This document shows, piece by piece, positions 12,361-24,599 of a stretch of DNA of 64,000 nucleotides. Every line of letters begins with the position of its first letter. Position 1 is the first letter of the stretch. The position numbers were made by a program, and so were the translations under genes. The notes beneath the pieces were generated by a model. That model saw only the letters and a list, made by a program, of their open reading frames with translations. It was not told where the DNA came from and did not search any database. Source of the DNA: Zychaea mexicana (Eukaryota; Mucoromycota; Mucoromycetes; Mucorales; Lichtheimiaceae); the NCBI RefSeq assembly GCF_025766255.1, contig NW_026516685.1:248001-312000 (forward strand). Reading direction: 5' to 3'.

Positions 12361-14372
12361 TTACGGATTTTGACGCTTTCTGGTTTTACTGAGGCTCAGT
12401 TTGTCTCTCATGCTCGCAGGAATCTTCCTTTTCTTTGGCATATACTTTTCATCATCCGTCGATTTAAATAGCTCACGAAAGGATACTCTACCAGAGGCAG
12501 AAGAGGAAGATGGCGAGCTCATTGACTTCGTAACCTCTGATGACGGCTGAGATTCTACCATATTCTGCGATGATTGTGATACTTCCTGCAATGGCTTTTT
12601 CATGGTGTTAGTGGTTGATGGTGATGATGATACGCTTTCAGTATATAGTGGGGCGTCTTTGTCGATTGGTGCTGATCTTTGTTCGCTGTTTATTTTGCCT
12701 AAACTGCATACCACGTATTGAGTTTCGTCGCCCTTGGCATTATCTTCAAAATATATATCCATATTTTCTTTGCTTGGGAACGGTGTTGTATCATAGGATG
12801 GCTTGCTGCTCTTGTCTGATTTGGTCGATCGTTGTGAGCTTTCATTTTTGATCGAATGCATGTCGGGAAATCTGGATTGCTCTACTGATGATATCTTGTC
12901 CGCGTTGTCGGTGTCAATGGCGCCACTGGCTGATTTGAATTGCTGCAGTGAGTTAGGTTTCGACGATGAATTTCTGGGTGTGTTGGGAATTTCATTTTGA
13001 GAGGTCGTGTCATCAATATCCTCCCATGGTGTTGACGGATGTTGCTGCTGTGCGCTCGGTTCGAGTGAATGAATCGAATGTTGGGTGCTGTCCTGTGATA
13101 ATTCATCGACCTGTGTACTTGCATCTCTTGATGAGCTTTGTGATAGTTGTTGTGACTTTGTTACAGGTGCCAATGACTGAGGTTCCTCTGTGTGTTGGTT
13201 ATTGACAGGATTTGCTTCGACAGACTCATTGTTTGATTCCATTACAATAGGAGCCTGTTGTGAAAATGTAGTATCGCTTTGCGTGTTCGCTGTGTTGTTA
13301 TTGTTACTGCTGCCAAGAGTTCGCGGCAGGCTGGATTGTGTGCTCTCAATGTCCACCGCATCCCCTACAGGTAACGACGATGAAGGCGATGCCAATGACA
13401 ATGCTGATTTGCGCTTCTTTGTAGAAAGTGAAAGCTTCGATTTTCGTGACATAGGTCGATCAGTGTTTTTTTCCATATTACTGCTGTTGCTACCGGCTAC
13501 TAGAGCACTTGGACCAAGATCCTGCTTGATCTCTCTTTGGACAGTCTAACTTGGACACAAAAATGAATCGAATCAGATACAATGGCTTTCACTGACAACT
13601 TGTATCTGAACAGATGAGATAGAAAAATCTTACCGAATCTTCATCGGCTTGCTTGCCTGTGGCATATTTAAACGTATACTCTCTCGCTTTGCTTAGGAAC
13701 AAAGCATGATCCAGCTGATACTCTCTCGCCTAAATTATGATTTAATACTTGGTCAAATGACGATAACGCATCATCAACTCAAAAAGACATACACCGATTG
13801 CTTACAATTTCAGCGTCCAAAGGATCGTCCGGGTTCGGTGAGGCGAGCAGTCCGCTCAAACTGATCAGCGTGGTTGAGATATTGAGAGAAGGGCGCCAAC
13901 TGCCATGTTCGCCCTTTTTCAAAATATCAGCACAGATACGTCCACCATCATCAATGTTTGGGTGATAGACTCTGGTCAGGAACCGCATTTGTGGTGGGCT
14001 GAACGGGTAATCGTCAGGCACTTTTATATCCAGTTTGAAGTTGCCTTTTTCGTATGGAGAATCGGGTGGACCCTTAATGACTGCATTACGCCTTGAATTA
14101 GTGCCTTTTTCTTCTTATTAATGTTTTGTGGTTGTAAGAAAGAGAGGAACATACAAGCTTCGAGGTGGGTAATGTCATCGTCGTCGACTGGGTGGCAAAT
14201 AATTCCAGGTCGAGGATCTCGTTCAAGATCGGCTATTTTTCGATAATGCAATAATTAACATCTTTGAAAAAATAGGGAGTGAAGCAATTTTTTTGAACGG
14301 TGAGCTTGAAGGTAAGCTATACTACAAACCTAGTTCTTTGCTTAATCGCGAAAGGCGAACATTCGAAGCCAT
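12361..14372 (-). CDS. UBE2T: UBE2T-like ubiquitin-conjugating enzyme with long SQ/TQ-rich tail
   Basis: E2 enzyme. Start at 14372 (MASNVRLSRLSKEL). The UBC fold spans roughly residues 1-155: SPYEKGNFKLDIKVPDDYPF, FLTRVYHPNIDDGGRIC (HPN motif, catalytic Cys near residue 90), then GSWRPSLNISTTLISLSGLLASPNPDDPL. This pattern (RxxYHPNIDxxGRIC, WRPSLNI, SPNPDDPL) is closest to UBE2T, the E2 of the Fanconi anaemia FANCD2/FANCI mono-ubiquitination step. An in-frame phase-0 splice near 13550 attaches a disordered tail of about 390 residues with at least 14 SQ/TQ dipeptides and basic nuclear-localisation-like patches at both ends (KLSLSTKKRK and KLSLSKTRKR). Human UBE2T has only a short tail, so the extension is unusual. 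Around five exons. Confidence 0.85.
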
Positions 14373-14715
14373 TTTAAGAGCTAAGGTCGGGTCGCGAGAA
14401 AAGGAGAAAGGAAAAGCACGCGTGCGCGTCTTTTTCAAAGTCCATTTCTGGTTTTTTCGTGTCTCTTGCTCGATTGAATATCAAAAGGAGCTAATTTTTC
14501 TTATAACATTTCACAAGGAATGAATAACACAAAAACGAGCAATACAGAGTATATTAAAGGGAGGAGGAATGAATCGTATATAAAAGATGCAAAAATTAGG
14601 GAGAGAAGAGGTAAAATAATACAAGGAGGAGCTTTTTCGTTTACAAAAATGGAGAACAATGGAGGAGGATAATGAAATGGAGAACATTGGAGGAGGATAG
14701 TCGATAGTTGTAAGA
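14373..14715. other. Short gene-free spacer
   Basis: 5' region of the E2 gene and 3' region of the transporter gene; no gene recognised. It contains a small two-copy repeat listed separately. Confidence 0.5.
14649..14699 (+). repeat. Two-copy direct repeat, 28-bp period
   Basis: Two nearly identical 23-bp units (ATGGAGAACAATGGAGGAGG type, one mismatch) start at 14649 and 14677. They lie just past the stop codon of the minus-strand transporter gene, so they fall in its 3' untranslated region or the spacer. Confidence 0.8.
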
Positions 14716-16582
14716 TTAGATACGCACTAACTTGAAACCAGCCTGAGTAACGCGAAGCCAGCCGGCAAACAAGGCACCCACAATGACAGTGACACCAGCC
14801 CAGACTGCAGCGTACCGGAAATCAGGAGGATCGAATCTGTTTATGATAGCCGATGCAATAGGCGTGCCAAACATGTAACCGAACAGATTGGTAAAATACA
14901 ACAAGCCGACAGCAGGCGCAATATTTTCTAGTCCCACGACTTGTGGTTGGACAGTAGGGAATAGGGCAATGTAACCACCACCAAAAAAACCGTACAGAAT
15001 TGAGAATACCCAAATTGTTGCTTCGTTTGTTGCATTGATCCAGATGGCTAAGCAGACAACGCCGGCAAGGAATGTGCACACGAATAAGCTATTGAACCGA
15101 CCGAGCTTGTCGCCCATATAGCCAGTGCAGATACGTGCACCGGCATTGACGGCAGACATGATGGCAGACAAGTTGGTGCCCACCCAGGGATCCAGTTTCA
15201 AATGTTCGGCATGTGCTGTTATTTTTATTCGTATAAAGGTCAGCTTAATTTACGAGTGCAGTTCTTATCAATCAGATTATAAAACTTACTTGGAAGCAAG
15301 AAAAATGGAGTCTACAGTAGGCAGCACAAATTAGTTTAATTAGCTATTAAAATATATATAGCCGAATAAGGACGCTTTACCATGTAGCCAAAGGTGGTGA
15401 TAAGTCCGTGTGCGAACATGATGCAAAACTGTGGATTCTTGAAAAGGTACCAGCTAATAAGACCCTTGGCTCTGCCACCTGTTTGCTGAATGGTACCAAA
15501 AGGTCTGACTAGAACAGTAGCAATACAAAGGAGTACAAAGCATATGATACCAACGATCCTGTAGATGTCACCCGAATATATCAGTACATAACTTCTGAAC
15601 ATGCTCCATATCAGAGAGAGAGAAGCTAAAGTTCGTCAATTACCGTAAGGCCCAGCGATGGCCAATATTATCAATAGCAGCCTGACAGATGTTGTTAATG
15701 ACCAGACCACCGATACCAGACCCTGACATGGCGAGACCGACGGCAAGACCTCGGTGCTCCGAAAACCATTGTTGCGGGGCTCCAATGCAAGGAAACCATA
15801 CGAATGATGCACCAAAGCCAAACAATAGACCTTGAGTAAGAAACAGATGCCAAAGCTGATTATACAGCGGATAACGTTTTAGCTTTTTCGGTGTCGTTCT
15901 AAATCGCAAACGTATAGGGTACCTCTTTGGCAAAGCTGGCAAGAATAAGTGCAGCTGTACATAATACGGTGCCCGTTGCAAGCATGTACTTGTATCCCAT
16001 ATGGCGAATGACAAGTTGATTGATTGGTCCAAGAATAAAAAACAATGCAACACATATTGATCCAATCCATGAGAGTTTGGACAGGTCATCTGGGTAGACA
16101 TCCTTATAGACTCGAAGGAAGACGCCCCAACTATAGACGCATTGAAAAGTTGAATGATCAGATCTCCCGATTCCTTTTCATCGTTGCACAAGAACGGCGG
16201 CTTTTATTTTGGTTATGTGTCATACCTGTAGTTGTAACCGAAGCTGTTGTGTTTGGTCATAGAAATGAAAAAGAAAGAGATAAAGAATTATATTACTGAC
16301 ATTCCTGTACCTTTACCCTCGCCATGAAAGCAGATATTTACATAGAAAACAGGCCCTAGAATAGAAGATAAAAAGCAAGGAACCGTCGTCAATGACTGAG
16401 TGTCTCGTTCGTATTTCCTGGCTTACCAAAAAAGAACCTAGGACGATCAGCCACCCCCTGCCACCATCTGGTGGCGTCAGTGTTTCGATGTTTTTCTTTA
16501 AATCATCGCTCAGTTCTGATGTCGTGGGTGTTGCTGGCACTTTGGAAGGAGCATCCATCATCCCTTCTTCTCTCGCTGACAT
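14716..16582 (-). CDS. MCT-like major facilitator transporter (SLC16-type)
   Basis: Predicted 12-helix plasma-membrane transporter of the monocarboxylate-porter branch of the major facilitator superfamily. Start at 16582 (MSAREEGMMD), a short polar N-terminus, then PPDGGRGWLIVLGSF, which matches the MCT entry motif before helix 1. Further exons give SVVWGVFLRVYKDVYP-like sequence, then QGLLFGFGASFVWFPCIGAPQQWFSEHRGLAVGLAMSGSGIGGLV (helices 4-5), and C-terminal helices with GYMGDKLGRFN and GLLYFTNLFGYMFGTPIASAI. About six exons; ends in FKLVRI. Fungal MCT-like proteins often have uncertain substrates, so lactate, pyruvate or other organic acids cannot be assigned. Confidence 0.85.
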
Positions 16583-17813
16583 TGTCGAGGATATATGGGA
16601 GAAATAAGAACAACAAGGAAGACGAGCACAAGAGAGAGAGGTCTGTTGCAAAAAGTGGAGAAGGAAAAAAAGCTGCCCAAGCCTTGGTATCCAGCTAATT
16701 TTTTTTTTTTTGCCTCTTTAGCGGAGATCGAAGATGTAAGTGGTTTCAAGGTTGGGTAAACTGCGAAACTGCCACTCGATCGCAACCTTTCATAGTGACA
16801 TATAACCAACCAGTTAAAACAATCGAACCGTACCCATGCAAATTTATTGATGTCATTTATCACCATGGCGACACTGGGGTAATTATGCAGAACTCACAGC
16901 ACTAGTTGGTTGACTGGCGTTACCCGATAAATATTATTAAACCAAGATGATGCATGCTACGCGTTATGTAGCATCATAATTAGAAAAAAACATTTGATAT
17001 AGGTTAAGCTATAATTCATGTGTGTGCAACGAGATTATGCTTGGTTCGGTCGACAGGAATTTGCATATATACCAATCCTTTACAAGCAATGCAGAGCAGT
17101 CACGATCGTTCCATATCACGACGATGACAATATACTTCAGTACCTTTAGGTAGGCAAGCGGCATAGATGTAATGTGAGAGCACTATTGAGCAATTGATTG
17201 TGCATAACCAACATAATAGATCAAATCGAGAGGCAGTACACAGATAAAAAGACCTGGCTCATTATGAGCGCGATGATATTATTCTACCCATCCGTAGTGC
17301 TCTCTATAACTTGAGCATACAGAAACCAAGAATGCCTAGCACTTGTTCTAACATAGGGCTAACCCACCTGTTGACGCTATCTTCGTCCTAGAAGAGAAGT
17401 CCTTATAAATGGACACGTTATACTATGCTAAGCGATCCTTGTGTACAGTGCAAAATCGCCCTGCTATAATTGTCGCGACTGTGTACACGGTCTGAGCCAA
17501 AATAGAAAATTTTAGCAGGAGCAAACGACCTGTTACTCTTTCAAAAAAAACCTTTTGCTTATCGAGAACGCTGGCGCGTTTTTTTTATATAAAATAAATG
17601 AGGTACCGATTTACTCTCTACCAGTGACATCTATACTGAAAAAGTTGTCAGCCAGATTAGGATTGCTTACAATATTCATTCTATAAAAATTATAGCGACC
17701 AAAATAATCAAAGTCCAATTAATCCTGCTAACATAGCAAATCGTAAAATTGCTCAACCACGTCGACGGTTACAACGCACCGCATCCGAAGACACCGCCAA
17801 TCACAGCAACCCA
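16583..17813. other. Gene-free spacer, divergent promoter region
   Basis: 1.2 kb between divergent genes (transporter on minus, nucleoporin on plus). No coding sequence recognised. AT-rich; no repeats seen. Confidence 0.5.
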
Positions 17814-20800
17814 ATGGCTGGATTTTCGTTTGGCAACACTGCGGGAACAACCCCCCAACAACCCTCTGCGTTTGGCATGAGCACTGGTGGTTCTCCGTTT
17901 GGCGCGCAACCACAACAACAACAACCAACAACGCCGACTTTGGGACGCTCTTTTTCCGCTGCCAGCTCTTTCCAGTTCAATATGCCTCAACAGCAACAGC
18001 AGCAACTAACACAGCAAACTGGAACACCTCCTCCGGCTGGTGGGAGTCCATTGCTAGCATCCACAGGCGGATTCGGTAGTGGCAGTAGCACCAGTGGTAG
18101 TAGCAACAGTGGATCTTTCACGTTCGGATCAGGTGCAACAAGCATTCCTTCGCCGCAAGTTGCGTTTTCCTTTGGCGGATCACCTGCATCAGCAGCAAAT
18201 CCCACGAGCACTGCAGGAACACAACCATCCTTTTCATTTGGCACAGCTGCTGCTTCGCCTGCACCACAACAGCAACCAGCATTTGGATTTGGAACTGCCT
18301 CCAGTGCTGCTTCCACCACTACATCCCAACCTGCTTTTGGTTTTGGTACTTCTACGCCCGCGGCTCAATCTGCTTTTGGATCGTCATCAACGCAACAGCA
18401 ATCCAATGCTATGGAAGATGAATCCATGGACAAAGGTAATAGATTTGCTTCGGGAAATTATTCTATTTAAAAAAAAGTTCACGCTTTTTTTAATTCTCTG
18501 TCTTGTATGATTATATAATAGATGAAGCACCCGCAGCAACGAGACCATCTGGATTCTCGTTTGGAGGCAGCGGTGCCTTTGGTCAAACAGCTGCTACGTC
18601 GACACCCACATTTGGCTTTGGAACAGTAGCTCCTCAGAAGGGTACAGTACAAGAAGGCTAAAGAAGTGAAGGGCGTGTATTAAAGAGAGTTATTTTCGGT
18701 TTGAGACTGATTTTGCATATTAGATACGACAACCTCGACGACTGCTTCAACCACCACGCCTGCACCCACGTTCTCATTTGGTACTGCTGCTCCAGCTGCT
18801 ACATCGCAGACACCACAAAGTACTGTTACGTCAAAACCAGCATTTGGCTTTGGCACTACCACAACAGCACCCGCTACCAGTACAGCACCACCATCCTTTT
18901 CATTCACAAAGCCAACAGAACTGTCGGAAAGCGGAAAGACTACCACCTCAGCACCCGCAACCGGTGGCTTTACGTTTGGAACTTCATCGAAACCTGCCAC
19001 TGATGCAAACAAGCCAGCTATGCCAGCATTCGGATTTGGTGCTACAACAAAAAGTCCCGCAACAGATGAAGCAACCACAAAGGAGCCATCTACCGAAAAG
19101 CAAAGTGGTGAGATAATATTTCTATTTGTTATTGTCAGTAGCAAGGCTTCGAATCGACAAAAGAAGCAGGAAAAGGGGGTATGGACATAACGTTCATTCG
19201 ATTTTCTCTGTTACTGTTGTGTTTGGTAACGCTTGTTAGATAAAGCACCGTCATCGCCTTTTACATCAAAAGCTTCGGCCTTCAGCTTCAGCCCAACGAC
19301 ACCAGCAAGCACTACTCCTGCAAAGCCATTGAACTTCTCGTTTGGCAGCAGTGCACAGACAACCCCCAAAGGTAAAATAGCATATACAGTTCAGCCACAC
19401 AGAAATGCGGTAATAGGTCATTTACTCATTCAACCATGAATATTAACAGAGTCTGCTGATGAAACTGCAAAAGAAACATCCAAGCCAGTTGAAGTTGTAG
19501 CTAGTACAGCCAATCTTGGTACTGCTACTGCTGGTGGAGAATCGACAGTAGCTCGCAAGGACTCAGAAGAACAAAAGGTACCATCATCCGATGACAAGGA
19601 CACAGCAGAAAAATCCACCACCGCTACCACAACTACTCCTCTATTGAGTTGGGATACTTCTGCTACATTGGTTGAGAAAGCTGACCATTCCAGTGGCGAT
19701 AACAAATCAACCGCTGATAAGACAACTGATTCGGATAAGCCTGGTGAGAAATCTGGCGAAAACTGGTTTGGAGGATCGTCAAAATCTGACGAAGCACCAC
19801 AGACTTCGTCTGCTGCGTCTGCATCGTTGCCAACCTTTTCAATCACATCTACTGCTTCTTCTCCCGAGAAAGGCAAGGAAGCACCGTCAAAGGGGCCATC
19901 ACCTTTTGTGTTCCCCAAGGCTACAGGTAATGTCACTGCGCTCCCTCAATCATATGGTTTGCTTCTTGCTCTGTGTGAATCAAGCTTCTAACTTAAGAGT
20001 ATCTCCGTGTGCAGAGGACAAACCCGAAGGTCAAAAGACTACTACACCTGCCTTTTCGTTTGGTAAAGTGACACCAACCCCATCGACGGAAAATAAAGGT
20101 AGAAAAATATTATTGTCTTTTGAATTTATTGGTGGTTTTTCTAATAATGACCAATCTGAAATCACTTTGAACCGTTTAGATCAACCTGCAGAGGTTCCCA
20201 AACCTACTTTCTCATTTGGTACACCGGTATCATCTGCTTCAAACCAACCATCCGTTCCGACATTTTCGTTTGACAAATCGCAAGGTTTGTTTAAAGGTAC
20301 ACCTAGCTTTAGCATACCATATTATAACGCTTGTAACTAACCAATCATTCACGTTGTGTAGAGAAAAAAGCCTCCGAGACGCCAGCTTCTACTTCGACAG
20401 CACCGAAGTTCTCATTTGCAGCACCTGCACCAGCACCTGCTTCATCTACTTCGCCAGCATTGGATAAAGGACCATCGCCTTTCAACTTCCCTGCAAATGC
20501 AGCATCTACAGGTATCATTGCCTCATTCGGGTATCAAGGCTTTGTGTTTTTTCAACTTCTTTTGACATTAACCTCCTTTTATAACGTATAACTAGACAAG
20601 CCATCTGCTGAAAAGGCTTCTACTACTAGCTCTGCAGCAGCAACCACAGCAAGCAGTCCATTTGGTGGATTTTCTTTCAAGACCCCGGAAGCATCCAAGC
20701 CAGCAACGACATCTAGCGTTCCTGCTCCTTCGCCTGGAACTGCGTTTACTTTTACATCAACCTCTGCAGAAGCCGATAAGCCTGTATCTACCACAACATC

Positions 20801-22263
20801 ATCGTCAACATTCTCATTTGGCACCGAGGCACCTTTAGCTGCATCGAAAGGTATGGGGCTATATACCCATTTATAAAAGTTAAAACAAGGAAAAGCGCTA
20901 GATGGAGAGGCTAACAATTACTTCTGTTGTTGTATCAACCAGAATCATCCTCGACAACGTCAGAGTCAGGCAGGAAGCGCAAGAGTTCGGATCAACCTAG
21001 TGCGACCGAATCTAGCCGACAAAAGCTTCTCCATGGCAAATCCCCGTTATCACAAAGCTGGTCTGCTGAGGAAGATAATGGTGATGCTGCCAAAAAGGGA
21101 TTGTCGACAGCTGGCAGTGGAAGTACACTTGTCAGCGGTCTGAGCGGTGCCATTCCTACGCGCAAGCGCAGTGTCGATAACGCCGGCATTACACAAACCA
21201 CAAATGCACCTGGAAAGAAGGCTTTAACTGAAATCCAAAACAAAGAGAACCACACCACTGACAAGCATGTTAGCTTCAAGGATACACCGTCGTCAAAGTC
21301 AAGTGACAAGTCAAAGACAGCTAGCACGGATAAACCCGAGACCATCAGCCCGTTCAAACCGCTCCAGTCAAAGCCTATTGAGATACCCAGTTCAGAACAA
21401 GCGTCGTCTGCTACAAAGTCCCAATCCACTCCCAAAGATATCTTGTATGTTATCCGTTTCTGTCCTTTTCCTCCATCTATGTATGACAATTGCTAACCAA
21501 TATTGATAATGTTCCAATAGCGGGCCGCCGGCACCAACAACGGCCGAGCAGACAACATTGGAATCGAAGATTACAAATCCTGAAAGCATCGAAAAGAGAA
21601 CACGCTACAGGGACCTACCCGGAACGGCGCAGAACGAATTGAATGCACTATCCTTGTTTATCACCCAACAAATGGATATTAGCAAGACTATCGAAACGCG
21701 GCAATCAGCATACAATGGAGAACTCATTCGGGAAATTGATACCTATGCGGATAACTGCGCCAAGGTAAAAAAAAGAAAGGCCAGAAATCGGGTGCTATGA
21801 TCGTTTTCTTTTAGGAAAATAATAATAAAACTAAATTCTGAACTTTTTCCAGGAATTGCGACTACAAAGGGATCTGCACGAAGTCACACAGCAAAACATC
21901 GAAGCTCTGACGTCCACTGTTGACTATCAGTTGAAGAATGCCATGGTTGGTCAACTGTTTTTCGAAAACAAGAACACGCAAGGTCGCTCAAAGCCAGGCA
22001 CTACCATCCATCAGCGATATTTCAACGACCTTGCTGCATCTCTTGAAACTCGCGTCAAGGAATATCGCTCAGCGATTAATCAGATTGACGAGCGTATCCA
22101 AACAATGGTTGATGGCAGTCTGGCCGAGACGACGACGCCTGAACAGATCCCAAGCATCCTCAAATCGCAAAGCAACACTCTGATTGCATTAGCAGCCAAG
22201 GTGGCGGAACTTCACCAAGAAACAGAAAAGCTCAAGCGCAATTGCAGAAATATTACGAAGTAA
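17814..22263 (+). CDS. NUP49: FG-repeat nucleoporin, Nup49/NUP58 type
   Basis: Central-channel nucleoporin. Start at 17814 (MAGFSFGNTAG). Around ten exons encode a long FG domain with many GFG, SFG and FGFG repeats in a T/S/P/A/Q-rich linker. A charged insert without FG repeats (20940-21440) follows, then a C-terminal coiled-coil domain. That domain (LPGTAQNELNALSLFITQQ, IREIDTYADNC, then YFNDLAASLETRVKEYRSAI, and LIALAAKVAELHQETEKLK) matches, in order, the conserved coiled-coil of NUP58/Nup49, which pairs with Nup62/Nsp1 and Nup54/Nup57. Introns of about 60-90 nt are frequent in the FG part. Assignment rests on the C-terminal region, because FG repeats alone are not diagnostic. The FG region is longer than in yeast Nup49. 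Confidence 0.8.
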
Positions 22264-22582
22264 AGGACACACCAATAGCGTAGACAGCACACTGAATGTA
22301 CATAGCTTTTAAAAAAAACAAGAAAAGATAATAATAATAATCGCCCAAGTATTCATTTATTCATCTCAATCGACTCGTTGCATTACGTTTGAAAGCTTGA
22401 AAACTGCGTCTGGGGAAACATTTTGCTCGAGACAGGACGGGGTAAAAACCCGGTGTGTGGCACAGGGAAAAGGTACTCGTTGCATTACTGTCTTTCGGTG
22501 TGTTTAAAATGAATTTCCGTATCTCTTTCTTTTTCTTCGTTCCACTTAGGCATCACACACCACACACGCACACACGCACATA
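22264..22582. other. Gene-free spacer between tandem genes
   Basis: 3' region of the nucleoporin gene and promoter of the TATDN3-like gene. A CA-rich stretch (CACACACCACACACGCACAC) lies directly before the TATDN3 start codon. Confidence 0.5.
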
Positions 22583-23645
22583 ATGATTGACGTTCATGCA
22601 CATATCAACCTCGAGAACTTTCCACTTGAAACAAACAATGCAGAGAAAAAGAAGGCGTTCCATGATATACTTTCTGCTGCTAAATCAGCCAATATCAGCC
22701 GTATCGTGAGCGTATCCGAAAATATCTACGATGTACAACACATATTCGATCTTGCTGCTCAGTCCGATGGTCTTATCAAGCCAGCCGTAGGCCTCCATCC
22801 TGTCCAGCGTCTCGATGTCAATGATACGCGTGAAAGATCTGTTACTTTAAGTGATCTAGAGCATTTTGAACCTGTCTTGAAAGAAGCTATTGCAAATAAG
22901 AAGATTTGCTGTGTAGGCGAAAGTAGGTTGTCCACTAGCGTGTACAAAAGGAAGTCAAAAAAACTGATTGCAACTGCGTATATGCTATATATAGTTGGAC
23001 TCGACTATTCACGACACATTGTCACAACGAATCAGTACAACGATGGTCTTTCTGAAGATGAATCAAGGAATGAGCAACGTCAAGTGTTCCGTCGTCAAGT
23101 TGAATTGGCGATGGCAGCTGATTTACCTGTCAACGTGCATTCAAGGTACTTGAAAGCAATTTTTCATATTTTCCAAACGAGTTCTCTCGCTTGGACAGCT
23201 AATGATCACAAAATGTTAGATCGGCAGGACATCATGCACTTGAAATACTGTATGAATGCAGAGCAACGCGTGTTGTTATGCACGCGTTTGACGGCAGGTA
23301 ATTAAAGAAAACAACGTCAGAAATTGAAACATCAAACAACTCATCACGAAATGTGTTAGGCCAGCACATGCTAAAAAGGCAGTAGAAGCAGGATACTACT
23401 TTTCAGTGCCACCATCCATTGTTCGCTCACCGCATTTTCAAAAAGTGGTGGCCGCGTTACCATTATCAAGCCTTTTGTTGGAATCAGATTCTCCTGCTTT
23501 GGGACCTGAGAAGGGCGTTGACAACGAACCTGCAAATATCACTTTGGCAGCTCAAGAAATCGCCCGTATTAAGGATATTCAGGTGGAAGAGGTCGTCAAA
23601 CAAACTACTGCAAATGCGCGTACTCTGTTCGGTCCTGCCATCTAA
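22583..23645 (+). CDS. TATDN3: TATDN3-type TatD-family metal-dependent hydrolase
   Basis: TIM-barrel metallohydrolase of the TatD DNase family. The start at 22583 opens MIDVHAHINLENF, with the HxH metal motif. Exon 1 continues with KPAVGLHPVQRL and ends at KKICCVGE; the next exon gives GLDYSRHI and QRQVFRRQVELAMAADLPVNVHSR (metal His), then RSAGHHALEILYE...VVMHAFDGR, then RPAHAKKAVEAGYYFSVPPSIVRSPHFQKVVAALPLSSLLLESDSPALGPEKG with the catalytic Asp. The HPVQ, VPPSIVRS and SDSPALGPEK blocks point to the TATDN3 branch rather than TATDN1. Four coding exons; three introns fit GT-AG and keep frame. All expected metal ligands are present. Confidence 0.9.
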
Positions 23646-24599
23646 ATAAATCAGAAAATACAACAGTAATACATATTCTGAGGTATGACGACTTGCAATA
23701 ATAGGAGCAAGGCATCTGCAGTACGTCTTCTTAAGCAAAAACCTGCGCTATCTGGCCAATTCTGACTGGAATAAAAGGTGGGAGCAAGGACACAATGTGT
23801 AGCAGTTTTAAAGTGCAGGGGCCAAGGTGTCAATGGTTACACACATGGTACATCAGTGTCAATATTGCATGAAGATTCCGATGCAACCATTGGTCAAGAC
23901 TTTGTTGAGATGGAAGGCCGTAATTGTTCCCAGACAGATAAAAAGCGCGTGCATTAATGTACATAGCTACCAGCGTGTATGGATCATATGAAACAGTCAC
24001 CATGTATAGTTACGAAACTGTATACTATCAATCTTCCTTAGTATGATGTAAGTGTTCACCTAGCTGTTTTTATGTGATACTGTATGAATAACCAAAATCT
24101 GTGACCAACAATCTAAGAATATACATAAAAGATATAGCATGATAAAGCTTTATATAAAGAAACAAAAGAGATACTGTATCACTAGTCTTGTATGCCAACT
24201 CTAAATATGTAAGAGAAGAATACTGTAGTATGTTTTTTAACTAGTTTAATCAAAAGCTAATTACTACTGGCGCTATTGTTTGTATCCAGGTATCTTATCT
24301 TTGTTATCCCTAAGCTAATCTCAACAACCTTGCACTGTACACTCAAAGAGCTCCAATACAGCGATAAAGAAGGCTTCTTTACTAGCGGTATCATGCGCCA
24401 AGCCGCTATACATGCATCTCGGCATGTTTAAAAGATTGCAAATGTAGACGTATGCTCTTCATTGCAAGCTTTTACACTCATACAGTAGTAGTAGTACAAA
24501 CTCTTTTAATCATATACTGTATGTTAACTGTAAGATATACATGTTCTACGTTGGCATAATGCAAATGATACAAGATGCAGTACTGTAGCATTCATCATA
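23646..24599. other. Gene-free spacer with repeated TACTGTA motif
   Basis: About 950 bp between convergent genes. No coding potential seen. The heptamer TACTGTA (or its complement TACAGTA) occurs at least six times between 24070 and 24590. Confidence 0.5.
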
